Below are positions 9,748-17,246 of a stretch of 64,000 nt of DNA, piece after piece. Position 1 is the stretch's first letter, and every line of letters begins with the position of its first letter. Position numbers and translations under genes: made by a program. Source of the DNA: Corynebacterium suranareeae. GTDB taxonomy: Bacteria; Actinomycetota; Actinomycetes; Mycobacteriales; Mycobacteriaceae. The notes beneath the pieces were generated by a model. The model was not told where the DNA came from, did no database searches, and was given only the letters and a program-made list of their open reading frames with translations. The stretch lies in assembly GCF_002355155.1 (NCBI RefSeq), contig NZ_AP017369.1:868001-932000 (forward strand). The letters run 5' to 3'.

Positions 9748-10608
9748 TTAGCCTGTGGGTCGATAATAGCCATGAAATGACATTCCCATGTTGGAGGTGC
9801 GGATGGGGTTTAGTTGCACGGGGTCGCCGGCTTCGATGATTTGCCCACCGCCTGCATACATGGCTACGTGGCCGTCCCAAATCAGCAGGTCGCCTTCTTG
9901 AAGTTCGTCGTAGGTTACTTGTCTGCCCACTGCTTGTTGATCGGCAACGCGAGGAATTTCCACCCCTGCTGCCCTCCAGGCCCACTGCGTTAAACCGCTG
10001 CAGTCAAAGCCGGAAAGGGTCGTGCCACCCCAGGAATATGGTGTGCCTAAAGCTTGCTTTGCGGCAGCTACTGCCTGTTGCCCCGCGGTCGCATCGCTAG
10101 ATGAGGTCTGCGCTGCCATATAGGCCGGCGCAGGAGCGGGGGCAGGGTCGGCGGCTTCTTCCACGTGTAGCTCTTGTATCTGCATAAGCTTTTCGACGAT
10201 CGGTTGCACCTCTTGGGTCATTACCTGCAGACGCTCTGCGGCTTCTGCAAAAAGTAATCCAGGAAGTGAAAGTAATTCAGTTCTTGCAGCAAAAGACTCT
10301 GCTGGGTTTAGAGAGAAACTTCGCATCACAAGGTTGGCGGCTTGGTGCAGGTAGTGCTGGGCGGAATTTGCGATGTCAAAACGTGCAGCATCGATGATGG
10401 GTGCTGCCTGAGTTAAGGCGCCAACAAGTAGATGATGTTGGTGGGAGGTGGCGTCGAAAAGCGATAAAAGGGTGGTGGGTTCGGCGTTGAACTCGCGCCC
10501 GAGCGCGATGGCGGCTGAAATGTCAGGCGCTTGCGGAATGGTTAGCGTGGGCAGTCGTGCAGGTTCTTGCGCGGCAAGGCGGGCAAGTGCGCCTAGTAAT
10601 CCGATCAT
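9748..10608 (-). CDS. NlpC/P60 family protein with helical N-terminal domain
   Basis: 286 residues. Residues ~1-165 are predicted helical (AAIALGREFNAEPTTLLSLF...); residues ~175-286 are an NlpC/P60 domain: 'ALGTPYSWGGTTLSGFDCSG' with the catalytic Cys in DCSG, and the catalytic His in 'DGHVAMYAGGG'. Such domains cleave peptidoglycan stem peptides. No classical signal peptide is visible, which is odd for a wall hydrolase. The start overlaps the upstream helical gene by 4 bp (ATGA), implying translational coupling and perhaps export as a pair. Confidence 0.88.
   Translation of the reverse strand: MIGLLGALARLAAQEPARLPTLTIPQAPDISAAIALGREFNAEPTTLLSLFDATSHQHHLLVGALTQAAPIIDAARFDIANSAQHYLHQAANLVMRSFSLNPAESFAARTELLSLPGLLFAEAAERLQVMTQEVQPIVEKLMQIQELHVEEAADPAPAPAPAYMAAQTSSSDATAGQQAVAAAKQALGTPYSWGGTTLSGFDCSGLTQWAWRAAGVEIPRVADQQAVGRQVTYDELQEGDLLIWDGHVAMYAGGGQIIEAGDPVQLNPIRTSNMGMSFHGYYRPTG
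10443..10462 (+). repeat. Near-copy of the recurring 18-bp word
   Basis: GGGAGGTGGCGTCGAAAAGC within the helical part of the NlpC/P60 gene, antisense to it; it differs by an internal GGT. Confidence 0.5.
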
Positions 10609-10868
10609 GTCAGCTGCTCCAATGCGTGGGCGAGTAGATCATCGGTGCTTTGTATTTCGTCCAAGCTCTTGAGTGCGCCGGTGCCTAGATTTTCCGCAGT
10701 TTGAGCAAGCAGTTTTAGGTTGTGGGCATACGCAGCAAGAGACCTGGTCAAAGCCTGATGAATATCAAAATGAGCCCCCGTTTCGGAGGGCAATTGGGGA
10801 ACTGCAGGGGTGGGCAACATGCATAGTTCATGGGCAAGTTCTGTGGCGTGCGGCAAATTTATCCTCAT
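10605..10868 (-). CDS. Small helical protein, EspC-like (tentative)
   Basis: About 87 residues from the ATG at 10868 (MRINLPHATELAHELC). An open frame reaches 10958, but that would leave only 8 bp before the divergent upp start, so the shorter form is preferred. It is almost entirely helical: 'ALTRSLAAYAHNLKLLAQTA' then 'LGTGALKSLDEIQSTDDLLAHALEQL'. The pattern of an alanine-rich helix ending in a T-D-D-x-x-A-x-x-L tail resembles the EspC/DUF2580 group of small actinobacterial proteins linked to type VII secretion. That is inference only. It overlaps the NlpC/P60 gene by 4 bp. Confidence 0.6.
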   Translation of the reverse strand: MRINLPHATELAHELCMLPTPAVPQLPSETGAHFDIHQALTRSLAAYAHNLKLLAQTAENLGTGALKSLDEIQSTDDLLAHALEQLT

Positions 10869-10966
10869 ACCTAGTTGGACTGGAAAACTCGCCATTTGGT
10901 TCCCAAAATCTGCAAAATAACCCGCGCGGATTTCTTTGGGCTCGTAATGATTTAACATGAGAGGTT

Positions 10967-11602
10967 ATGGACATCACCATCGTCAACCACCCACTCGTTG
11001 CCAGCCGCCTAACCCTGTTGCGTGATGAGCGCAGCGACAACGCCGCCTTCAGGGCAGCAGCCAATGACCTCGGCGCCATGCTGATCTACGAAGCATCCCG
11101 CGACCTGGAGGTTGAACATTTCGACACCAAAACTCCCGTTGCCATCGCCGAAGGCACCCGCCTGAAGCAACCCCCAATTATCGTTCCCATCATCCGCGCA
11201 GGCCTCGGTATGATTGATCCCGCACTTTCGATGATCCCAGACGCACAAGTTGGCTTCATCGGACTTGCCCGTGATGAAGAAACACACGAGCCCGTTCCAT
11301 ACCTCGAGGCTTTGCCACAAGACTTAAGCAACCAGCCAGTCTTCCTCGTCGACCCAATGCTTGCCACCGGCGGTTCCTTGCTCCACGCCATCCGTTTGCT
11401 CGCAGACCGCGGCGCTACCGACATCACCGCTATCTGCATGGTGTCAGCTCAACCTGGCGTGGATGCACTCGCAGAATCTGGCCTGCCAGTACGCCTAGTC
11501 ACCGCAACCATTGACCCATCTTTGAACGAACAGGCATACATCGTTCCTGGTCTTGGCGACGCCGGTGATCGTCTCTACGGACCACGAAACATCGATCTTT
11601 AA
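10967..11602 (+). CDS. upp: Uracil phosphoribosyltransferase
   Basis: Cytoplasmic pyrimidine salvage enzyme: uracil + PRPP gives UMP. 211 residues, the usual length. The N-terminus [20 protein letters not shown] is characteristic, and the PRPP-binding loop appears as '[18 protein letters not shown]' near residue 125. The uracil-binding C-terminus '[15 protein letters not shown]' is intact. The ATG at 10967 is preceded by GAGAGGTT. Transcribed divergently from the NlpC unit. Confidence 0.97.
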   Translation: MDITIVNHPLVASRLTLLRDERSDNAAFRAAANDLGAMLIYEASRDLEVEHFDTKTPVAIAEGTRLKQPPIIVPIIRAGLGMIDPALSMIPDAQVGFIGLARDEETHEPVPYLEALPQDLSNQPVFLVDPMLATGGSLLHAIRLLADRGATDITAICMVSAQPGVDALAESGLPVRLVTATIDPSLNEQAYIVPGLGDAGDRLYGPRNIDL

Positions 11603-11708
11603 AAAACTTCGCAGATTGTTTGCGGAGCGCTCTGGCTGTGCTTTGGCCGAAATTTTTGCCCACTGTAGTGGGCGGTAGTGGGGTTGTTTCGTCGGCATTG
11701 TTATTTGT

Positions 11709-12098
11709 GTGTCGAAGGAAATGTCGGAAAAGCGGTGGTCAAGCTACGGCCACGCTTTTGCGAGCAGACTAAAAAGGCTTCGCACCCTGCGCGGATTTAG
11801 CCAAGAAGAGCTCTCAGATATCTCCGGGGTTTCCAGAAACACCATCTCTAACTACGAGCGCAACGAAAACAACAGCGGAAATGCCGTCGATCCGCAGCTT
11901 TCAAATATTTACAGGCTCGCCCAAGCGCTCGAAGTGCCACCCATCGCGCTCATGCCCGCAGGAGCCAAACCGGTAGCCAAAATCTGCGTCGATGAAACTG
12001 CAGCCATCGATGTCCGCTGGCCATCTGAAAACGATCCATTGCTTTTCGACGCCGACCTCCGCCTTACCCGCAACCGCGATAAGGAACCCGGCCAATAG
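11709..12098 (+). CDS. XRE-family HTH regulator
   Basis: 129 residues with an N-terminal Cro/CI helix-turn-helix around residues 15-75: 'FASRLKRLRTLRGFSQEELSDISGVSRNTISNYE'. The C-terminal ~50 residues show no second recognised domain, so it is probably a DNA-binding repressor without a separate ligand domain. The start is uncertain: GTG at 11709 lacks a clear ribosome site, whereas AAGGA sits only 2 bases before the ATG at 11721. It lies 106 bp behind upp on the same strand. The target is unknown. Confidence 0.82.
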   Translation: MSKEMSEKRWSSYGHAFASRLKRLRTLRGFSQEELSDISGVSRNTISNYERNENNSGNAVDPQLSNIYRLAQALEVPPIALMPAGAKPVAKICVDETAAIDVRWPSENDPLLFDADLRLTRNRDKEPGQ

Positions 12099-12153
12099 GG
12101 AAATGGCTAAGGCAAAGCGGGCTTTTGTAGTGCATAGGGTGGTGCATTTCTAG

Positions 12154-12286
12154 AAACCAAACTGGTGTGCCAAGATTTCGGATTTTTATGAATTCTTGTC
12201 ATGCCTGTTTGATGCAAGGAGCCGTAAACCAAACATAGGTGCCAAGGATTCGGGTTTCTCAGAATTCTTGGCATGCATGTTTGGTC
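12154..12286. repeat. Two family A hairpins in tandem
   Basis: Hairpin 12154-12215 (AAACCAAACTGGTGTGCCAAG ... TTCTTGTCATGCCTGTTTG) and hairpin 12225-12286 (AAACCAAACATAGGTGCCAAG ... TTCTTGGCATGCATGTTTGG) lie 9 bp apart. The second has nearly perfect arms. Confidence 0.75.
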
Positions 12287-12304
12287 TACCCGAAAATTTG
12301 GCAT

Positions 12305-12415
12305 GGAGCCCTCAAAAAGTGACCCCACAGAATCGTTTTTAAGCGCCTTTGGAACCCGAAGTGATACAAATACCTATTCCGGAGAATTCAGACGCTTAAA
12401 TCGCCCGTCTATAGA
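12305..12415. repeat. Diverged relative of the second half of the 307-bp unit
   Basis: AAAAAGTGACCCCACAGAATCG, then GTGATACAAATACCTATTCCGG and a GCTTAAAT tail, in the order found at 20928-21005 and, more diverged, at 21540-21650. No gene seen. Confidence 0.65.
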
Positions 12416-12421
12416 GCATCT

Positions 12422-14020
12422 CTAAAGCTTTGCCAACCAGCTTTGCACCTCATCTTCTAACTGATGCAGTAGTTGCGCAGCCTCATCATGTGAACTGGCC
12501 TGCCCAACTTCCAAATACAGCTTGGCTTTAGCCTCAGTGCCAGATACTCGAGCAATCGCACGGATATGTACTGGCCCCACCTGACCATGCAAAGCGATGC
12601 CTTGTTTTTCTGGAAGCGCAGTAGGGGTTACGGATACGCCAATGAGTTCCTGTTGAGGGTGGGCAATCCAATGATCAACAAGCTCCCTAGGATTAGTTGT
12701 CCGAACAGCAATTTGTGAGGACGCAAAATACCCATAGCGTCGATAAAGCTCATTGAGTTTATGCTGCAAGCTCGCACCTTGAGATTTCAGCTCTGCAGCC
12801 CACGCCGCCATAAACAAAGCGGTAGAAATTCCATCTTTATCGGGCACTAGATCTGGTGCTGGACATGTTCCTACCGCTTCTTCATATGCGAAAGTAAGCG
12901 GACCGTTGTGATCATCGGCAGCGCGGGAGAGATTCTTAAATCCGGTTAGGGTCTCGGAATAGTCCCAGCCTTTGTCCTCGGCGATGATGCTCAAAAGCTG
13001 CGAAGACACCACGGTGGTAGCAACAACGGGACGTACACCCTCGCCGGAATACTCAGGAACTAGGCGCGTGGCCAAAAGTGTGCCAACCTCATCACCAGAG
13101 AGCATCCGGTGCCCACCATCAGCTGTTTTAATACCAACCGCACAGCGATCTGCATCTGGATCAAGAGCAAATAAAATATCCGCGTTTTTCTCTTTAGCCC
13201 GTTGTAACAACAACTCAATAGCTGAAGGCTCTTCAGGGTTGGGGAAGGGAACAGTGGGAAAAGTAGGATCCGGATACTGCTGAGCCTTCACACCGTGAGT
13301 ATGCGGGAAACCGGCAAATTGAAATGCGTTAGACATCGCTCGTCCACCCACGCCATGCATCGCGGTGTAGACCACCCTCAGATTTCCTCGCTCGGAATTA
13401 ACCCGTAACAAGTCAGCCTGATCTGGCGTTACCAAAGCAACCAACTCATCAACGTATCTGCGCAACTGATCAGCCGTGGGACGCACCGTCACGCGAGGTA
13501 CGCGAATGGGATCCTCAACAGCATCGATATGTGCTTCTAGGTCTGCCTCCAACTCGGAATACAGCTGACGACCATTGGATAAAAACACCTTGTAGCCATT
13601 ATCTGCAGCACCATTATGGGACGCAGTAATCTGAACACCAGCGTCCAATCCATGTTTTTTCACTAACCACGGAATAAGTGGGGTAGGACCCGGTGCGGGA
13701 AGTAACGTGACCTCAAAACCTGCACCAGCAAATACCTCTGCGGTGGTCGCTGCAAAAGTATGCGAACCATACCTGGCGTCATATCCAACAACGACCCGTA
13801 GTGGACCATCTTGGGGATAAAGCGCCCGACCAATTCCTGTTTCTTCTTCAGGCACTAAATGCGGCACAGGATTAAGTGCTGCACGTTCGGCTAACCAGCT
13901 GGCAAGGCCTGCCGTTGTTCTGGTTACCTGCAAAACATTCATCTGATGGCGCGCCGGGCCAACTGGTGCACGTAACCCTGCCGTGCCGAAACTAAGCTGA
14001 CGAGACTCGTCCATGGACAC
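12422..14020 (-). CDS. pmmB: Phosphomannomutase/phosphoglucomutase
   Basis: Alpha-D-phosphohexomutase, 532 residues, interconverting hexose 1- and 6-phosphates for nucleotide-sugar and envelope polymer synthesis. The phosphoserine loop is 'GVQITASHNGAADNGYKVF' near residue 130, the metal loop 'ALDPDADRCAVG' near 285, and the sugar-binding loop 'TFAYEEAVG' near 380. The GTG at 14020 has AAAGGA six bases upstream; an ATG follows two codons later (14014). Its length and relation to C. glutamicum PmmB support the symbol. The preference between mannose and glucose phosphates is not readable here. Confidence 0.9.
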   Translation of the reverse strand: MSMDESRQLSFGTAGLRAPVGPARHQMNVLQVTRTTAGLASWLAERAALNPVPHLVPEEETGIGRALYPQDGPLRVVVGYDARYGSHTFAATTAEVFAGAGFEVTLLPAPGPTPLIPWLVKKHGLDAGVQITASHNGAADNGYKVFLSNGRQLYSELEADLEAHIDAVEDPIRVPRVTVRPTADQLRRYVDELVALVTPDQADLLRVNSERGNLRVVYTAMHGVGGRAMSNAFQFAGFPHTHGVKAQQYPDPTFPTVPFPNPEEPSAIELLLQRAKEKNADILFALDPDADRCAVGIKTADGGHRMLSGDEVGTLLATRLVPEYSGEGVRPVVATTVVSSQLLSIIAEDKGWDYSETLTGFKNLSRAADDHNGPLTFAYEEAVGTCPAPDLVPDKDGISTALFMAAWAAELKSQGASLQHKLNELYRRYGYFASSQIAVRTTNPRELVDHWIAHPQQELIGVSVTPTALPEKQGIALHGQVGPVHIRAIARVSGTEAKAKLYLEVGQASSHDEAAQLLHQLEDEVQSWLAKL

Positions 14021-14118
14021 CCCGATCCTTTATTTTCGTGGGATCACTATTAGACTCGACTCTACCGCGCTGCAGGTTTTCCTGATATGCCTGCGGACAT
14101 AACAGAAAGGTATTTCAC

Positions 14119-15306
14119 GTGATGGAAATTGGTGCGCAGGTTGCCTCATGGATGGACCGCCACCATGATGAGGTCATAAAGTGGCGCAGACATTTGCATA
14201 GCCATCCAGAGCTCTCCCACATGGAATACCGGACCACGGAGTATTTGGCTTCCGTTCTTGAAGAGCACGGTATGAATCCCCACAGGTTTCCCGGTACTGG
14301 GTTGATGGTAGATATCGGCCCAGAAAGTGAATCTCGCCTGGCGTTTCGTGCTGATATTGATGCCTTGCCGTTGGTGGAATCAACAGGTCTTCCATTTGCA
14401 TCTACCGCCACCGGGGTTGCGCATTCATGTGGGCATGATGTGCACACGGTGATTGCTTTAGCGCTTGCATGCGCTCTTAACACCATTGAGCTTCCCATCG
14501 GTATTCGTGTGATTTTCCAACCAGCCGAGGAAGTGATGACCGGTGGCGCAACTGATGTGATTGCTCACGGTGGCCTTGACGGTGTGGACGCGATTTACGC
14601 CATCCATGTTGAGCCCAAATTGAAGGTGGGGCGGGTAGGAATACGCGCCGGAGCGATCACTTCAGCCTCAGATGTGATAGAAATCAGAGTCAAGGGCGAA
14701 GGGGGACATAGCGCACGTCCACACTTGTCTGCGGATGTTGTCTATGCCTTGAGTAAATTGGTGGTTGATCTCCCCGGGTTGCTGTCCCGTCGTGTGGATC
14801 CACGCACCGGTACGGTGTTGGTCTTTGGAACCATCAACGCAGGCTATGCTCCAAATGCGATACCCGATTCTGGAAACGTGTCGGGCACTTTGCGCACCGC
14901 CGATATTGCAACCTGGCGGGATATGCGTCCTTTGATCGCTGAGCTGGTGGAACAGGTGCTAGCACCCACTGGAGTCAGCCATGAACTGATCTACAATCCG
15001 GGCGTTCCACCAGTGCTTAACGACGACGTAGCCACCGCTTTGTTGGCCAGCGCAGCGCGCGATATGGACACTCAATCAGTTGTTCAAGCGCCGCAATCTT
15101 CCGGTGGAGAAGACTTCTCGTGGTACCTAGAACACGTGCCTGGATCCATGGCTCGGTTGGGTTGTTGGTCGGGTCATGGGCCTAAACAAGACCTTCATCA
15201 AAGCGACTTAATGGTGGATGAAAGAGCCATTGGAGTCGGTGTCAGGTTGTTTGGATCACTGGTGCAGCAGTACAGCACCCGGTCCGAAGCATTCTTAAAC
15301 GCCTAA
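14119..15306 (+). CDS. M20-family amidohydrolase
   Basis: Metallo-peptidase/amidohydrolase of the M20D group (N-acyl-amino-acid or hippurate hydrolase type), 395 residues. Zinc-binding segments: 'AHSCGHDVHT' near residue 108, 'QPAEEVMTGGATD' near 140, and 'SSGGEDFSWYLEHVPG' near 330. 'RADIDALPLVESTGLPFAS' is the typical block before the first site. GTG at 14119 or ATG at 14122 both fit the AGAAAGG ribosome site. The substrate is not predictable; it probably deacylates N-acylated amino acids or peptides in the cytoplasm. It stands alone between pmmB and lpdA. Confidence 0.9.
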   Translation: MMEIGAQVASWMDRHHDEVIKWRRHLHSHPELSHMEYRTTEYLASVLEEHGMNPHRFPGTGLMVDIGPESESRLAFRADIDALPLVESTGLPFASTATGVAHSCGHDVHTVIALALACALNTIELPIGIRVIFQPAEEVMTGGATDVIAHGGLDGVDAIYAIHVEPKLKVGRVGIRAGAITSASDVIEIRVKGEGGHSARPHLSADVVYALSKLVVDLPGLLSRRVDPRTGTVLVFGTINAGYAPNAIPDSGNVSGTLRTADIATWRDMRPLIAELVEQVLAPTGVSHELIYNPGVPPVLNDDVATALLASAARDMDTQSVVQAPQSSGGEDFSWYLEHVPGSMARLGCWSGHGPKQDLHQSDLMVDERAIGVGVRLFGSLVQQYSTRSEAFLNA

Positions 15307-15445
15307 TGGGGGTAGTGTGTAGGGCTGGCTCTAAATTGCTGATACGTCACCCAGGCCGACTCAGCTTTAATCATTTAGACTTGAAACCGCGCATCAGAGG
15401 TTTCAACAATGCATTCACCCAGCTCACACGTGTGGAGGTGCCTTA

Positions 15446-16855
15446 ATGGCAAAGAGGATCGTAATTATCGGCGGTGGACCTGCAGGCTATGAAGCTGCAC
15501 TTGCAGGCGCTAAATACGGTGCAGAAGTCACCGTTATTGAAGATGTCGGGGTGGGTGGATCTGCCGTCACCATGGACTGCGTGCCATCCAAATCCTTCAT
15601 TGCCGGTACCGGAATTAAAACAGACCTCCGCCGTGCTGATGACATGGGATTGAATCGTGGGCTTGGTAAAGCACACCTAGAAATTGACGCGCTCAATATT
15701 CGTGTCAAGGACCTAGCTAAAGCGCAGTCCGAAGATATCTTGGGTCAGTTGCAGCGTTCAGATGTCCGCATGATCAACGGTGTTGGACGCTTTGATGATT
15801 ACAACACCAAGCAGACCACTCACTACATCAAAGTCACCCACAATGATGGCACCGAAGAAACCATTGAGTGCGATCTTGTTTTGGTAGCTACGGGTGCAAC
15901 ACCTCGCATCCTTAAAGGTGCCGAGCCAGACGGTGAGCGCATTCTAACCTGGCGCCAAGTCTATGACATTGACGAACTACCAACCCACCTCATTGTCGTT
16001 GGTTCTGGTGTCACTGGTGCGGAGTTTGTCTCAGCTTTTGCTGAACTCGGTGTCAAAGTCACCATGGTTGCATCCCGCGATCGCATTTTGCCTCATGATG
16101 ATGCCGATGCTGCAGACGTGTTGGAAACGGTTCTGGCTGAGCGTGGAGTTTCTCTAGAAAAGCACGCTCGTGTGGAATCAGTAACGCGCACTGACGACGG
16201 TGGCGTGTGTGTCCGCACCTCTGATGGCCGTGAGATCTACGGTTCCCATGCGTTGATGACTGTTGGTTCCATTCCAAATACCGCCGATCTAGGTTTGGAA
16301 AATATTGGTGTTGAGCTGGCACCATCTGGCCACATCAAGGTTGACCGCGTGTCCCGCACCAACATCTCTGGTATTTACGCAGCCGGTGACTGCACCGATT
16401 TGTTCCCACTTGCTTCTGTGGCAGCGATGCAGGGCCGTATAGCGATGTATCACGCACTTGGTGAAGGTGTTAGCCCCATCCGGTTGAAGACCGTTGCTAC
16501 TGCAGTGTTTACCCGCCCAGAGATTGCTGCTGTGGGTATTACTCACGCGCAGGTTGATTCAGGCGAAGTATCGGCACGCGTGGTTGTGCTGCCTTTGGCA
16601 ACCAACCCACGCGCCAAGATGCGTTCCTTGCGCCACGGTTTTGTCAAGCTATTTTGCCGACGCAATTCCGGCTTGATCATCGGTGGTGTCGTTGTGGCAC
16701 CTACGGCCTCTGAGCTGATTTTGCCGATTGCTGTTGCGGTAACCAACCGATTGACAGTTGCAGATCTAGCGGAAACCTTTGCTGTGTATCCATCCCTGTC
16801 CGGCTCTATTACAGAGGCGGCTCGTCAGCTGGTACAGCATGATGATCTAGGCTAA
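15446..16855 (+). CDS. lpdA: Flavoprotein disulfide reductase-like NAD(P)H dehydrogenase
   Basis: 469 residues of the pyridine nucleotide-disulfide oxidoreductase family. FAD-binding Rossmann motif GGGPAGYEAALAG near residue 8, second nucleotide site 'VVGSGVTGAEFVSAFAELG' near 185, FAD site 'GIYAAGDCTDLFPLA' near 315, and a dimerisation domain at the end. The redox loop reads GGSAVTMDCVPSKSF: only one of the two cysteines of CxxxxC is present. This places it with the mycobacterial LpdA (Rv3303c) subgroup, which lacks the disulfide and reduces quinones rather than lipoamide. GGAGG precedes the ATG. A strong terminator separates it from pyc. Confidence 0.9.
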   Translation: MAKRIVIIGGGPAGYEAALAGAKYGAEVTVIEDVGVGGSAVTMDCVPSKSFIAGTGIKTDLRRADDMGLNRGLGKAHLEIDALNIRVKDLAKAQSEDILGQLQRSDVRMINGVGRFDDYNTKQTTHYIKVTHNDGTEETIECDLVLVATGATPRILKGAEPDGERILTWRQVYDIDELPTHLIVVGSGVTGAEFVSAFAELGVKVTMVASRDRILPHDDADAADVLETVLAERGVSLEKHARVESVTRTDDGGVCVRTSDGREIYGSHALMTVGSIPNTADLGLENIGVELAPSGHIKVDRVSRTNISGIYAAGDCTDLFPLASVAAMQGRIAMYHALGEGVSPIRLKTVATAVFTRPEIAAVGITHAQVDSGEVSARVVVLPLATNPRAKMRSLRHGFVKLFCRRNSGLIIGGVVVAPTASELILPIAVAVTNRLTVADLAETFAVYPSLSGSITEAARQLVQHDDLG

Positions 16856-16864
16856 ATTTTCTAA

Positions 16865-16914
16865 AAATACAAAAACCCGGGACCGCTTTCTAGCGTGCCC
16901 GGGTTTTTGTATTT
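16865..16914. terminator. Bidirectional-looking terminator after lpdA
   Basis: A 17-bp perfect stem AAATACAAAAACCCGGG/CCCGGGTTTTTGTATTT with T-runs on both strands. Confidence 0.92.
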
Positions 16915-16920
16915 GTTAAG

Positions 16921-17246
16921 CACATACTGATGATTTTGCTAATTTTGCAAAGTTCTGAAAATTCTTAAGACGTCAGATGTCTGCAGGTGGGGGCGGTTAA
17001 ATGCGTCAAAGTTGGCCAGCTTTGGCAACCTTGGCTAACTCGAATGGGGCGACGGGGTTAGAAATTGGGGGGTTTATTTCATGCGGCATGATGAGTAGTT
17101 GTGCAGGTCAGGGGGAGTCTGGGTGGGAAACCTTAAATCCAAAACGGAAATCGATGTTTGATTGGGGGAATCGGGGGTTACGATATGGGGACGAAGTGAC
17201 TGCTATCACCCTTGGTGGTCTCTTGTTGAAAGGAACAATTACTCTA
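16921..17246 (+). promoter_or_regulatory. Long leader/promoter region of pyc
   Basis: 326 bp without a gene between the lpdA terminator and the pyc start. The pyc frame is open back to 17001, but that part does not look like carboxylase sequence and is not credited. The 3' half is G-rich (GGGGGAATCGGGGG near 17164-17177), with a TACGAT hexamer at 17179 as a possible -10. No attenuator or riboswitch recognised. Confidence 0.4.

Noticed and set aside
9683..9985. N-terminal extension of the duplicated-module protein
   Set aside because: The Arg/Ser-rich peptide is the shadow of the NlpC/P60 gene in another frame; the ATG at 9682 has a ribosome site.
17001..17246. 82-residue N-terminal extension of pyruvate carboxylase
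   Set aside because: Carboxylase homology begins at MSTNTSSTLPAFKK (GTG 17247), which gives the known length of 1140 residues.
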